64,000 nucleotides of DNA, taken from Mesostigma viride. Taxonomy: Eukaryota; Streptophyta; Mesostigmatophyceae; Mesostigmatales; Mesostigmataceae. Where the stretch lies: assembly GCA_009746045.1 (NCBI GenBank), contig RPFO01000041.1, positions 4,160,030-4,224,029 of the forward strand, given 5' to 3'. The translations under genes were made by a program, and so were the position numbers. The notes beneath the pieces are model-generated. The model did not search any database. It had not been told where the DNA came from and saw nothing but the letters and a program-made list of their open reading frames with translations. Shown piece by piece: positions 22,245 to 32,321 of this stretch. Positions within the stretch are counted from its first letter, which is position 1; each line of letters opens with the position of its first letter.

Positions 22245-23357
22245 ATGGCAGACGGGCGACGTAGCAAGGGCGCCCCAGCCAGTGGGAATAATGGTGGTGC
22301 TGGTAGTGGGACAGCTCACGTAGATGACGTGGGTGTCACCGGTGAAATAACCACTATACATCACAACAATAATAATACACAAGCTGTGCATGGATTTGAC
22401 CTCACCACTCAGGGTTTATTAATTGTAAATCAGCTACAACCTGTGACATCCGACTCCAAGCCTAAGCAGGCTGAAGAGTTTGTAAAAGGATTGGAAGGGT
22501 TTCCTAGTTTGTACGGGGGTACCAACTACTATCAAATCTGGATAGGCAGCAGCACGTTTGGCAAGTGCACTGACTAGATCAAGGACCTAACCAGGGAATG
22601 CAAAAGGGCCAACAAGGCCTGGGCAGTATATGTAGCTGAGCTGAAGGAGCTGCTTGAAGACCAGCGCAAGAAGGTCGGCATCCATTGGCAAGACAAGTAT
22701 CAAGGGTGGGAGGTCAAGGGGGATCTCATCCAGAATTTCCTTAACTATTGCAAAATGGTTGAGGAAGGCAGGGCCCACGGTTTCAACGTGGCAGACAATA
22801 TAGCCCTGACCAACTGGTTGAAGGTCTCTGGGCTGGATAAGGCCACACGTGGATCTCTCAAGGTCATGTGTGCTCCTCACTCCACCATGAAGGCCTACAA
22901 GGTCATCATCAAGCAAGCCCTCGAAGCTGAGGAGCTGTTTGAGGGTGGGGTGCCAGCGGTGAAGGCAACCCAGGCAGGTGGGCGTACCCAGGGGGGCTCC
23001 AAATCGTCTGAGGCTGACAGAAGCCAAGGAGGGCGTAGGGGCAACCACAACAAGCGGAAGGCCAATCATTCACCCGACCCTGACGGGAGGTCACACTCCA
23101 AGTCGGTGTTCAGGCGGGTGGGTGGTCAGCCCAAGCAGGGCAACGCATCTGACAACGGGGGTGGTGGCCAGGGCAAGTCAAAAATCCAGTGCTACCTGTG
23201 CAAGGGGTGGGGGCACATCAAGAAGGAGTGTCCCTCCTTCAAGAAGACCCAGGGCCAGGGCAGCAACAAGAATAACAACAACAAAAACAACAAGAACAAG
23301 TCCCAGGCAGGCCAGCCTTCAAAGGGCAGTCAACAAGAAGAAAACAAGGAGCAGTGA
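22245..23357 (+). pseudogene. Copia gag (nucleocapsid) with one internal stop
   Basis: A 370-codon frame, ATG at 22245 to TGA at 23355, interrupted only by TAG at 22575-22577. Gag forms the virus-like particle and packages RNA. After an Asn-rich N-terminus, the middle is helical (NYCKMVEEGRAHGF, NWLKVSGLDKATRGSLKVM), as in copia gag. A single zinc knuckle, C-X2-C-X4-H-X4-C, lies at 23190-23231 (CYLCKGWGHIKKEC), followed by a Lys/Asn/Gln-rich RNA-binding tail. The frame stays open past the terminal TGA to 23909, so gag and the start of pol share a phase. The internal TAG may be a point mutation or a sequence error. Confidence 0.85.
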
Positions 23358-24700
23358 CTGTCTGAGGCAACCCCTACACACCTTAATTCACCCAAGGGGG
23401 AGGCCAGGTGCTCCAATGCAGATTTTATATCTGGGCAACAAAAGGGTGATCTCCAGGTTCAGGGTGGCCCCAGGTCACCTGGAGAGGTACAGGTTCCTAT
23501 GAAGACGTCCTTGACAGCTGGTGCAGCTGTAAGAATGTCTGACCCCATGCATCCTCGTGCTGGGCACGAGGGTGGACCTCTCATTTTGAGAGAAACCAAT
23601 GTACAACCACAGAGGGGTGTGAAGGCCTCTGGTGGTCTGCATGTGGTCCCTGCTGGCGGTCCAGGTGTTGGGCATGAGCAGGGTGACTCAGGCTCTGAGT
23701 CAAATATGGATGGAAGTCAGCATGGTGATGCTGGACAACCTGACAGCACAGTCCTGACTGTGCCAGGGACTGCTTCCTCCGTGTACCAGGAGTTGGGTGC
23801 CCAGATCCACAACATGTTTGGGCATGCCACCTCTGTCAAACAACTTTGCCTTCCGTATGGGCAAGGCACCCCTTCTCAAGGCGTGCCAGCAAGCTGCCTC
23901 ACGGTGTAAGTGCCAGTTGTCCTCCAACAAGCCCAGGAAATCACATGCCAAAGCTCTACCTCAGGGCATTGGTGATCTGCAGTGTGATATCCAACACATC
24001 AGGGGCATGCAACTGTTGGTCTGCGTTGACAGGTACACAAAGTACAAGGTGCTAGAGCATTTACCTTCTATGAAGAACAGGTACTTGCTGGCTGCCCTGC
24101 AGAATGTACGAGCCAAGTTTCCTACCACAAGGATCCAGGTGGACATGCAGTTTCAGCATCTCAAGGGTGATCCCACCCTTCCTGAGTTGCTGGTTACACC
24201 TAGGGAGGCTCATGGGCAGCAGGGTGCTATAGAGAGGGCAATCCAGGAGGTCAAGAAATTGATCATCTCTGAAGACTGGGTACCCTTGTCTGCACCTGCA
24301 CTTGTCAGGAGTGCATGGTTGAGGAACGTGGAGCAGCAGCTGAACAGCAGGGTCAATTTCTACTATGATGGAGTTGCTGTCAGCCCAATGGGTCTATATC
24401 ATGGCCTGTGCCCCCCACATGTGCTGGAGGGCTGGAAACATGCTGCACATGTCACCTTTGCCAAGCTGAGGGAGAAGGACCGGGGTTGGAAGATGCTGGA
24501 GCCAACAGTGGGTCAGAGGTATTAGCTTGGAAGGAACCGAGCCTGTATGGCAAACGTGGTAGCTGGAGTCCTGGGGTGGTTACCCAGGTTGATGAAGCTA
24601 GCCACGCATGCTTGGTCAGCATGGAGGACGAACCAAAGCATGTACACCGGCTGAGTTGGTCATATGTCAAGCCTAACCTGATGAATGAGGGCAGTCAGGC
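23358..24700 (+). pseudogene. Copia pol: integrase
   Basis: Follows gag in the same phase after TGA. The zinc-binding HHCC region is split by a frame change near 23850: HNMFGH in the first phase, CQQAASRCKC in the second. The catalytic core follows: DLQCDIQH (first Asp), IQVDMQFQ (second Asp) and GAIERAIQEVKK (Glu, about 30 residues later against 35 in canonical cores). The C-terminal SH3-like part (VLAWKEPSLYGKRGSWSPGVV, SWSYVKPN) is in a third phase after 24525. It would insert the cDNA into the host genome. The frame changes make this copy non-functional as written. Confidence 0.8.
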
Positions 24701-25399
24701 ACAAGGCTCACAGGATCTGCAGGATTTTCAGGTCCCAAGTGGCATCACTGACGCAACGACCACATCTGTTGCAGGGGAATCTGTCAGCCCTGGCCAGGTT
24801 GCAGAGGTACTTGTTGAACAGGCTGCAAGGTCAACAGCTGGGGAGTCAACTGTCAAGCCCAAGGCTCTAACCAAGCCCAGAGGGACTAGTTTGGCTGGAT
24901 TGATTGGGGCTCTGCAAAGGGCCAAGAAGCAGCCCAAGGTAGCCAAGCTCAGGTGGCATGGCAATCTGGGGCTGGACACTGCCTTAGAGGTAGACACTAA
25001 TCTCAGGTTTCCATCATTGGGACCAGAGCTGCAGCAGGGTACAGCATGTCTGAGCCCAGCTATCAGTTTGTGTCTGACTTCAGTGGCGGGGTACACGTGA
25101 AGGTACTGGGTGAGGTAACTATTCCTATCCTTGGACAGGACACTGCCTTTTGTGTCTTGGAGGGCTATCAGGGACCTGCTCTTCTGGGGCAGAATTTCCT
25201 ATGCCAGGATGGGGTAGTGATCACGTCCTCAGAGCTCCCAGCGGATGTGAGCTCTTGGTCTTTCACAGCACGGCTTAGCCAATGTTGCAAGGCAGCAACC
25301 TTAAATCTGTGCACCAGGCCACGACCACAATGGGCACTTCCACGACCAAGGTGGCACCCACGGTTCGTGCTTGCCGAGATAGCTGGTCATCCCCCATGA
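24701..25399 (+). pseudogene. Copia pol: protease-like segment between integrase and RT
   Basis: A Ser/Thr/Pro-rich spacer leads to GNLGLDTALEVDTNL (24961-25005) and, after a frame change near 25050-25100, GEVTIPILGQDTAFCVLEGY and PALLGQNFL (to about 25200). The last pieces resemble the flap and the C-terminal (I/L)LGxxxL signature of retropepsins; the DTA near 24974 is about 70 residues upstream, the usual distance from the catalytic DT(G/S). If this is the protease, the order is gag-IN-PR-RT-RH rather than gag-PR-IN-RT-RH. No DTG/DSG motif was seen between gag and integrase. The call is tentative. Confidence 0.4.
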
Positions 25400-25589
25400 C
25401 CAAGCTATATCCTTTGTGTTGTTCCTCGTTCCCATCGGCGTGACGAGGCACGTGCAGGCGTGCAAGCAAATCCTCAACGTCCACTGGCATCAGTGCAGAG
25501 CCAGGACGAACTGGATTTGCCTAGACTCTGCAACCTAGGAAGTACAGGACCTGTCACAAGCCTGCAAGGCCTAGTATCCTTGCAGCCCT

Positions 25590-27400
25590 GTGCCAGCTCC
25601 TGTACCCCACCAGTCACAGGCTGCTGCTCCTCCTGGTCACGTGACCTCTCTCCTGACTAAGGAAGGGGTTGGTCAGGTCCCACTGATTAATTTCAGGACC
25701 ACTCACCTATCATGTGCAGTAACCAGGTCGGTTAAGCGTGTGCAAGTGTGCCAGGGGCAGGAGCCCTTGGTTAATGACCTCATACTGCCAGCTGCTAGTC
25801 ATCCAAGCAGTTTGGGCATTGGTCCTCACTCACTTGCTGGACACAGCCCCATCAACTACCAAGGCCTGGTGAAGCTCATGTCCTCTCCCATTATGTGTCC
25901 CGGCCAGGTCACACTGGGTCTGATTAAGTCTGGGGAGGACTGGATCTCCAAGAAATGCGTGGAACCTGTCAATGACCTGCCTCCTGCACGGCGTCTACTC
26001 AAGCTCAAGTTTGTCATCAAGATGAAGGAGGTGGAGGGGGTCAAGGTACCACATGTCAGGCCAGTGCTGAATGAGTTCAAGGGTACTGGTGAGTGCACTG
26101 CTGAGGAGTTGTATCCCCTGGCATGTTGCATGACACTTGGAGGCTGCTGCTGTGTGTATTTCTAGGCCTTCTCAACAAGGGCTTGGACTATGGCTCAGTG
26201 GTGGTAGACTTCAAGAGAGCATTTCTGGAGGGGGATGCAGAGGTGGCCCAGGAAAAGTGGGAGGGCAAGACGCCTTTCTATGTTAGGGTACCTGCTGTAT
26301 GGAAAAGGGACATTCACACTGAGTTCCTTAAAATCCTCAAGGGCCTGGAGGGCCTGAGGTCAAGTCCAATAATCTGGAGGGAGACACTCAACCGTTTCCT
26401 GAAGGAGCATTGCAACTTGAAGGTCTCCCCTGTAGACCCCTGTCTGTTTCTGGGGCAATGGAAAGGCCTACCAGTGTATGCTTCGCTGCACGGAGATGAC
26501 CTGCACCTGCTGGCTCCCACGTCGTGGCTTAAGGAGTTGATCTCCATCATCAAGTCCAAGTTTCCTCTGGGTAGGGAGCAATGGCAGGTGGAGAATGAGC
26601 CTCTGCTGTTTGTGGGCATGGAGGCCACACTGGTGAAGAAGGGGGGGGAATGGCGTATGCTGCTGGTGGGGGGTAATGATTATCAAGAAACCCTCATTAG
26701 CAAGCTTCCTCCAGTCATCACACAGGCACTGTGTCCTATGGTAAGGGGCATGGTTGCTTGGGTGGCAGGCATTTCCAGGCCAGACCTTATGGTCATAGCC
26801 AGGTTGCCTGATGACATGCTGATGGAGCTAGGGTCTGCCAAGGTGGCTGATCAGGTCAGGGCTTCGTCTGGCATTCTGTTGTCTGCAGTGGGTTTATCAC
26901 AACCCATTTGCATGGAGCTGTATGTGGATAGCTCCATGGACAGCAGGCAGGTCTCCAAGGTCAGGGGCAGGGCTGCAGGGCTCTTTGTGCTCAGACAGGA
27001 AGGCCTGGGGAGTTTGGTGAGCTGGTTTAGTCGCCTGCACAAACGGGTGGCTGTCAGCAGTGATGTGGCAGAATGCAGGGCTATTTGTGAAGGCATTCAC
27101 ACAAGCCTCTATCTGAAGGAGTTGCTTCATCAGATGACTTCTAACACTCCTTGGCCACTTCAGGTTACCACTCTTCTCAAAACAGACTCCATGGGGATGG
27201 TGCAGTTTGTGCACAGGCAGATGGCCAGAAGTAGGGACTTGGATTATCTCCTTCTTAAGGAATTGTCCTCCTTGGCCAATATTGAGCATATCCCTGGGGT
27301 TGACAATCCTGCTGATGCTTTGACCAAGCTAGTGCAGAAGGCAGCAGTGCAGTACAAGGTTCTTCAGTCTCTGATGGACCCATCTCAGCAAGCTGTCTAA
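25590..27400 (+). pseudogene. Copia pol: reverse transcriptase and RNase H
   Basis: The RT entry (GEDWISKKCVEPVNDLP, KLKFVIKMKEVEGVKV) ends in one phase near 26165. The core continues in another from 26123: VVDFKRAFLEGD (motif A), KGLEGLRSSPIIW (equivalent of the copia KxLYGLKQAPRxW), DPCLF, LHGDDLHLL (motif C, HGDD where copia has YVDD) and KFPLGRE. The RNase H part has ELYVDSSMDS, SSDVAECRAICEGIHTSLYLKEL, LLKTDSMGMVQ and HIPGVDNPADALTKL, a typical copia ending. It copies the element RNA and removes the template. Apart from the overlap frame change the 425-codon second frame is open to TAA at 27398. Confidence 0.9.
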
Positions 27401-27969
27401 GCTGGTGCCTGGTTATAGGGCATTGGAGAAGCAGATTGTGTGGTAGTGTCAGCATTGTGACTGGCATAATACCTGTATTTTAGTCTGTACTAAGGCTCAT
27501 GGACCATGGTACACTCACTCTGATCATAATCAGGATACAGCCAGGTTTTGGCTGGGGTTCATGCTGTTGACTACACAAGGTTGACAGGTCCATTACAGAC
27601 CATGTATTCTATTTTAAAAGAAATGTATATTTGTACATACTTCTCACAATGGTCTGGGAACCTTCATACTGGGGTTTATAGGGCGGGGTTCGATTCCCTG
27701 GTATTATGTTTCTACAAGCTGGCCTGTTCAGGTGTTTGCCTGTTCAGACTTCCCTAGTTCCCCAGGGCAGGATTTAATTGTTGCCTATGTGTTTCATTTT
27801 GTCATTTGTTTGCTGTGGCAGTTTACCATCTGGCAAGTAGACGGGCGCCGTAAGACGGGCGCCAATAGACCCCTGTTGAGAGAATGACAGGCGAACTATT
27901 GTGATACGCCTTACTTTGTCAAGTGGTATTTTAATTGTCATGGATGTATTGTACTTATATATTGAATAT
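27401..27969 (+). other. Copia 3' untranslated region
   Basis: No coding signal. Contains two copies of GACGGGCGCC (27840-27864) and becomes AT-rich toward the palindrome insertion. Confidence 0.5.
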
Positions 27970-27974
27970 GTACT

Positions 27975-28186
27975 AGTTATTATAAATAGTGACGGAACCT
28001 TTTTGCCACTTGGCAATTAGGTCCGTCACTATTTATCCGGCGAAAACCACTCGCCGGTATCAATTCCGCGTGTAGTTCACGTGAACTACACGCGGAATTG
28101 ATACCGGCGAGTGGTTTTCGCCGGATAAATAGTGACGGACCTAATTGCCAAGTGGCAAAAAGGTTCCGTCACTATTTATAATAACT
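27975..28186. repeat. 212-bp palindromic repeat, left copy
   Basis: Each half is the reverse complement of the other, centred on GTTCACGTGAAC near 28080. Within each half, ATAAATAGTGACGGA and its reverse complement form a smaller hairpin, so the word occurs four times in nested inverted order. The ends read AGTTATTATAAATAG and CTATTTATAATAACT. Confidence 0.92.
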
Positions 28187-28385
28187 AAGACCTCGTAAGT
28201 CGGGGGTTCGAATCCCTGTGGTGACACGGGTATTTCCGAATACCGTAAGGATTGATACCAGAAGGCCAAATGAAAGTGCCAGAAGGGAAAATATGCCCGG
28301 TTGGAATATCGTTAAGGCGAGATTCCGGGTACTGCAGTAGGCATCAGCGGTATGATAGATATCGACCCCCACACTACGACGTTTT
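28187..28385. other. Core between the palindromes, with tRNA B-box-like sequence
   Basis: Contains GGGGGTTCGAATCCCTGTGG (28201-28220), which fits a tRNA T-arm / RNA polymerase III B box (GGTTCGAATCC). No A box or complete cloverleaf was found and the T stem is only partly paired, so it is not annotated as a tRNA. It may be the 3' half of a tRNA-derived sequence. Confidence 0.4.
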
Positions 28386-28597
28386 AGTTATTATAAATAG
28401 TGACGGAACCTTTTTGCCACTTGGCAATTAGGTCCGTCACTATTTATCCGGCGAAAACCACTCGCCGGTATCAATTCCGCGTGTAGTTCACGTGAACTTA
28501 ACGCGGAATAGATACCGGCGAGTGGTTTTCGCCGGATAAATAGTGACGGACCTAATTTCCAAGTGGCAAAAAGGTTCCGTCACTATTTATAATAACT
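28386..28597. repeat. 212-bp palindromic repeat, right copy
   Basis: Same length and sequence as the left copy except for a few substitutions near the centre and in the right arm (for example CTTAACGCGGAATAG and CTAATTTCC). The mismatches reduce the palindrome slightly. Confidence 0.92.
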
Positions 28598-28961
28598 GTA
28601 CTGGGTTTTCTGGGATTAGTATCTGGGATTAATGTAACTCACCGCCAGAAGGTCATTGTACTGGAGGCTCTACCGAGGTGATGGGATTAATTCCTGGAGA
28701 AGACCTCATAGAATTAACCTGTATGTATTTAATTTTGTGTGTTTCTAATATCTGGTGGTACTCTGTAATGCCACTTCCATAGGTTTTCTCCATTTCTCAT
28801 GGAATGGTTTTCCCTGTGGCAGATCTGTTTCTTTTCCAGTTCCTTAAAAGAAAGGGCTGGGGGAATGGCATTGGCCATTAAAGACATCTGTTCAAGCTTC
28901 AAGCTGGAGTGAAGGACATTTCAAGCTACCTCAAGGGTCCCTGGCAGGGGATGTGATCCCT

Positions 28962-28980
28962 AAAGAAAAGAAGGGATTGG
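28962..28980 (+). other. Polypurine tract of the copia element
   Basis: Purine-rich AAAGAAAAGAAGGGATTGG directly before the 3' LTR, the place where plus-strand DNA synthesis is primed. Two T residues interrupt it. Confidence 0.6.
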
Positions 28981-29595
28981 AGTTAACGTAAAGGATTTAC
29001 GTTAGATGGATAGAGATTGTTACGCTCTTTCCAACGGCACCTTGAACGCCTCATTTGGTTAAGGGACGTTAAAGTTATGACGTTTCCTAGGCTGTGCCGA
29101 CAGTACCCGGCGCGCCACTGTGGGCGCGTACGGACACAGGATGTACAAGTGTCACTATGATAGTCCGCAGGACGTTGACAGGACTTGTACAGGACTTGAT
29201 GGTCAATTGATAGGTAGGCGTGCTGTAGCGCGCCAGGACCTATGAGACAATTGATGCTGAGCAGTGTACGGATAGGTCCACAGGACTAGCCGTATGGACA
29301 CTTGATAGATCTGCGCGCCAAAGGCGTGCCAGAGTCTGTGTAATCATTTGATTGACAGTTCAGCTGTGACAGTGCAGCTGAATACTTGGACGCGTCCCTA
29401 GCAACCTATATGTGTGACTTGGTAGCACCGGGACGCCAGTTCTTGCGTGCACGTTCTCTTGGCACTGCGACCCTGTCGCCTGTGCTGCGTGCAGTCTTGG
29501 AAGTGACGTGACTTACGTCTGTGTTTCCTTTTTCTTAATAAAGGCAACATTCCTGCAAGAACCATGGCGAACTTCGGCATAACTCTCTCACAACT
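28981..29595 (+). repeat. 3' LTR of the copia element
   Basis: 615 bp, AGTTAACG...CACAACT, differing from the 5' LTR at 29070, 29139 and 29531 only. Followed by AGTGG, the target duplication, and then LINE coding sequence. Confidence 0.95.
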
Positions 29596-29770
29596 AGTGG
29601 GCCCAGGTCATAGAGGACAACGAGCCCCCTCCCGGCCGTGGGGAAGCGCCCGCGTTTGCAAACACGCGGGAAGCACGCTAGACACGACCCCAAGTGTAGA
29701 GAGCTTAGAATAATACAGTTGGCTTGATGTTGTAGATAGATTAGACCGGTAGGATTGCACATGTGTCCCC
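29596..29770 (+). pseudogene. LINE ORF2 C-terminus and 3' UTR (end of copy e)
   Basis: Resumes exactly where the LINE stopped at 20681: GGGCCCAGGTCATAGAGGAC, then sequence aligning to the C-terminal codons and 3' UTR at 57946-58134, including AGATTAGACCGGTAGGA. It passes directly into (ATCC)n. Confidence 0.85.
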
Positions 29771-30236
29771 ATCCATCCATCCATCCATCCATCCATCCAT
29801 CCATCCATCCATCCATCCATCCATCCATCCATCCATCCATCCATCCATCCATCCATCCATCCATCCATCCATCCATCCATCCATCCATCCATCCATCCAT
29901 CCATCCATCCATCCATCCATCCATCCATCCATCCATCCATCCATCCATCCATCCATCCATCCATCCATCCATCCATCCATCCATCCATCCATCCATCCAT
30001 CCATCCATCCATCCATCCATCCATCCATCCATCCATCCATCCATCCATCCATCCATCCATCCATCCATCCATCCATCCATCCATCCATCCATCCATCCAT
30101 CCATCCATCCATCCATCCATCCATCCATCCATCCATCCATCCATCCATCCATCCATCCATCCATCCATCCATCCATCCATCCATCCATCCATCCATCCAC
30201 CCATCCATCCATCCATCCATCCATCCATCCATCCAT
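29771..30236. repeat. (ATCC)n array in a LINE 3' UTR
   Basis: About 466 bp of ATCC units with one substitution (C at 30200). It lies where other LINE copies have only three CCAT units (58123-58134). The long Ser-Ile-His-Pro and Met-Asp-Gly-Trp frames read across it are artefacts of a 12-base reading cycle. The LINE hairpin that should follow is missing. Confidence 0.97.
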
Positions 30237-30529
30237 TTTTTGAGCTATCTGCTCATTTTATAGTTATGTTGCGGCGGGCTCAAAGGGGGCCGATCTGCCG
30301 CCTGTAGCGTAGCTCTACCGTACGTCACCTTCACCATGTAAGGTGCTTGTTGTTACTTAGGACTAGAGAGAAGGGGACCGGCGGTGCGCCGGTACTAGTG
30401 CCTACTGGCAACCGTGCCCGCCCTTGATTGAGGGGGGCGCGGCGCCTTGAGACATGTGCTTTGTTTTCCATTTTCACACCGTACTTAGTTAGAGTGGTGT
30501 GGTGAACGTAGGGAGGCCTTTTTGCAGCT
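30236..30529. repeat. Repeat A, first copy (294 bp)
   Basis: Starts TTTTTTGAGCTATCTGC and ends GGCCTTTTTGCAGCT. An equally long copy with few differences lies at 31997-32290. Contains a short hairpin, ACCGGCG/CGCCGGT. No protein recognised. Confidence 0.9.
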
Positions 30530-31810
30530 CGCAACTTTCCAACGTGAGGAAAGGTGGGCTGGCCGCTAGGGGGGCCGCTTTGCGGCCACTATGGCTGCTA
30601 CGCCCGATGCCAAGTCGACGCTGCGAGCCTCCCCGTGTTACGAAGAGGTGACCCGCTGTTGTTCGAAATATTGGTGAAGGGTTGAAGTGCTGGTCCTAGG
30701 GTGTTCCCCCATGGCGCTGGGGTGCGCCGGCCGGGCTCCAGTTGGGAGCCCGTAGTGACTTGAATTTCGAAAGTCGATGAAGAGGGAAGGCGGTTTTTAG
30801 AGAAGGCGGGTTTTGGCGGAGAGCCCTGCGAAAGGACAGTGCGAGGTGACTAGCCCTGAAGGAAGCGCTAGATTTGCCCTCGGGTAAAGCCAAGTGTCGG
30901 CCGGGGATTTTTTATCCCTGTAGCGGCGTGCACGGGGGAAGCAGGGCGTTTTTCATAAAGATGGGGGTCAAAAGAAACCAGAGGCGGAGGAGGGTGCACC
31001 AATGGCAGCGGCTGCCGTGGGTCGGGGGGGTCCTGTCGGCATGGGGAGGTCGGCAGGCGCCCTGTACCCTCTCGGCGCTCCGGCGAGCAGGCCCCTTCTG
31101 CCCTTGGCGATAAGGGAGACGTGGGAAGCAGCGGAAAACCGTGGGTATTCATGCGCACTTACAAAAAATCTGGTTAAGAAACTCTACAGCGCCTGGCAAG
31201 CCTGGAAAAAATTTTTCCCCTCGCGGGGGGCGCGTGAAAACCGTCGGCAAAGGCTCCGCTGCGCTCGCCCAAAGGCGGCGGGCTCCGCTTTGCCTTTGCC
31301 GTTTTCACGCGCCCCCCCTCGGGTGCATGGGGTGCGTGTGGAACCCGGCAGTGCGGTCCGGCTTTGTTTTAAGAAAATGCATTATACACCATAATAAAGC
31401 TCCACTCGGCTGCGGCTGCGCCAAGGCTCGTGACACCATGGCAATGGTGAGCCTTGGCGCTAGGAGGTCCGCAGCCATCATTATCACCACGATGGGGGGT
31501 AATAGAGCCAGTGGCAGTGGCTCTACCCTCGGGAAATCCCAGCGGCTTTGCCGGTGGGCTGGTGATGGTGGTTGGGTGAGCTGGAGACGTTCCCAGGTGG
31601 CATAAGACCTAAAGCGGCAGCACTGGGATGCGCCCCTCTAAGAAGGGGAACGCATGTGGCTCCGCCCTGCTTCCGCCGGGAGACCGTAGCGGCCACACGG
31701 GGGCGGGAAGGGGGGCATCATCATGCCAACAAGAGCCCAGCATTCCAAGTGGTTGCGTTCCTACCACCAGGGCTGGAAACGGCCTGGGTGGCCAGAGATG
31801 GTGATGTGGG
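30530..31810. other. GC-rich, hairpin-dense segment between repeats A and B
   Basis: 1.28 kb without a convincing gene. Several short perfect hairpins occur along it: GGCCGC/GCGGCC near 30560-30595, GGGCTCC/GGGAGCCC near 30735-30752, a long inverted repeat (31225-31254 with 31292-31317), GCCAAGGCTC/GAGCCTTGGC near 31421-31460, AGAGCCA/TGGCTCT near 31505-31525, and ATGCG/CGCAT near 31629-31655. Such spacing suggests a structured non-coding RNA or a palindrome-spreading element. The second A-B unit lacks all of it. Confidence 0.5.
31225..31317. repeat. Long GC-rich inverted repeat
   Basis: Left arm 31225-31254 and right arm 31292-31317 pair over 26 bases with a 4-base bulge (GGGGGGCGCGTGAAAAC with GTTTTCACGCGCCCCCC, and CGGCAAAGGC with GCCTTTGCCG). 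Confidence 0.85.
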
Positions 31811-31997
31811 ACAAGATTGGACCAAGGGGGCATGTGCTGGGCCCCAGCATGGTGAACTGGCCTAACTTGACAATGACTTGTACAATGACTTTGAGGGTGT
31901 GGCTAGGCTCAACTGTTAAAGCCTGCACACACTTAATGTAATAAACTTGCTTCTCTGGTAGGAAGGCACTCCAATGGACCTTAGCTTCAGCACCTAT
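31811..31997. repeat. Repeat B, first copy (187 bp)
   Basis: ACAAGATTGGACCAAGGGGG to CTTCAGCACCTAT; repeated at 32322-32508. Contains TAATAAA, a possible polyadenylation signal. Directly followed by repeat A, so the unit A-B is arranged in tandem. Confidence 0.9.
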
Positions 31998-32290
31998 TTT
32001 TTGAGCTATCTGCTCATTTTATAGTTATGTTGCGGCGGGCTCAAAGGGGGCCGATCTGCCGCCTGTAGCGTAGCTCTACCGTACGTCACCTACACCATGT
32101 AAGGTGCTTGTTGTTACTTAGGACTAGAGAGAAGGGGACCGGCGGTGCGCCGGTACTAGTGCCTACTGGCAACCGTGCCCGCCCTTGATTGAGGGGGGCG
32201 CGGCGCCTTGAGACATGTGCTTTGTTTTCCATTTTCACACCGTACTTAGTTAGAGTGGTGTGGTGAAAGTAGGGAGGCCTTTTTGCAGCT
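31997..32290. repeat. Repeat A, second copy (294 bp)
   Basis: Same length as the copy at 30236-30529. It is separated from the second repeat B by only 31 bases (CCCACCCACCCACCCTCGCT...), where the first unit has 1.28 kb. Confidence 0.9.
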
Positions 32291-32321
32291 CCCACCCACC
32301 CACCCTCGCTGCTGTTGGGGG

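Larger units (their letters stand above)
27975..28597. mobile_element. Palindrome-flanked 623-bp insertion in the copia element
   Basis: Two 212-bp near-perfect palindromes (27975-28186 and 28386-28597) flank a 199-bp core. The whole unit is bounded by GTACT on both sides (27970-27974 and 28598-28602), which reads as a 5-bp target duplication and suggests that palindrome-core-palindrome moved together. No coding frame. It could be a foldback element, a pair of MITEs, or a miniature terminal-repeat element whose repeats happen to be palindromes. Confidence 0.7.
20682..29595 (+). mobile_element. Copia-type LTR retrotransposon, complete but with broken pol
   Basis: Two 615-bp LTRs flank an internal region with, in order, a 180-aa leader ORF, gag with zinc knuckle, integrase, a protease-like segment, RT and RNase H. 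Integrase before RT is the copia arrangement. It is inserted in a LINE ORF2 C-terminus; the flanks AGTAG (20677-20681) and AGTGG (29596-29600) are a 5-bp target duplication with one mismatch. LTRs differ at three positions by eye, indicating recent insertion, yet gag and pol carry stops and several frame changes. A 623-bp palindrome-flanked insertion sits in its 3' untranslated part. Confidence 0.92.
17384..30236 (+). mobile_element. LINE copy e, interrupted by two insertions
   Basis: One 5'-truncated LINE whose parts lie in order and orientation: ORF2 linker (17384-18079), reverse transcriptase (19131-20681), C-terminus (29596-29770) and an expanded CCAT tract of the 3' UTR (29771-30236). 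It is split by a segment at 18080-19130 and by the copia element 20682-29595. Order and spacing match the copy at 55053-58192. It lacks the final hairpin and tail seen there. Confidence 0.85.

Noticed and set aside
28187-28240. A tRNA gene
   Set aside because: Only a T-arm-like B box is present; no acceptor, D or anticodon arms fit, and the 5' side is the palindrome.
29755-30263. Long Met-Asp-Gly-Trp and Ser-Ile-His-Pro frames on both strands (also 32961-33529)
   Set aside because: They are translations of ATCC/GGAT arrays, which have no stop codon in any frame of either strand; no flanking gene structure.
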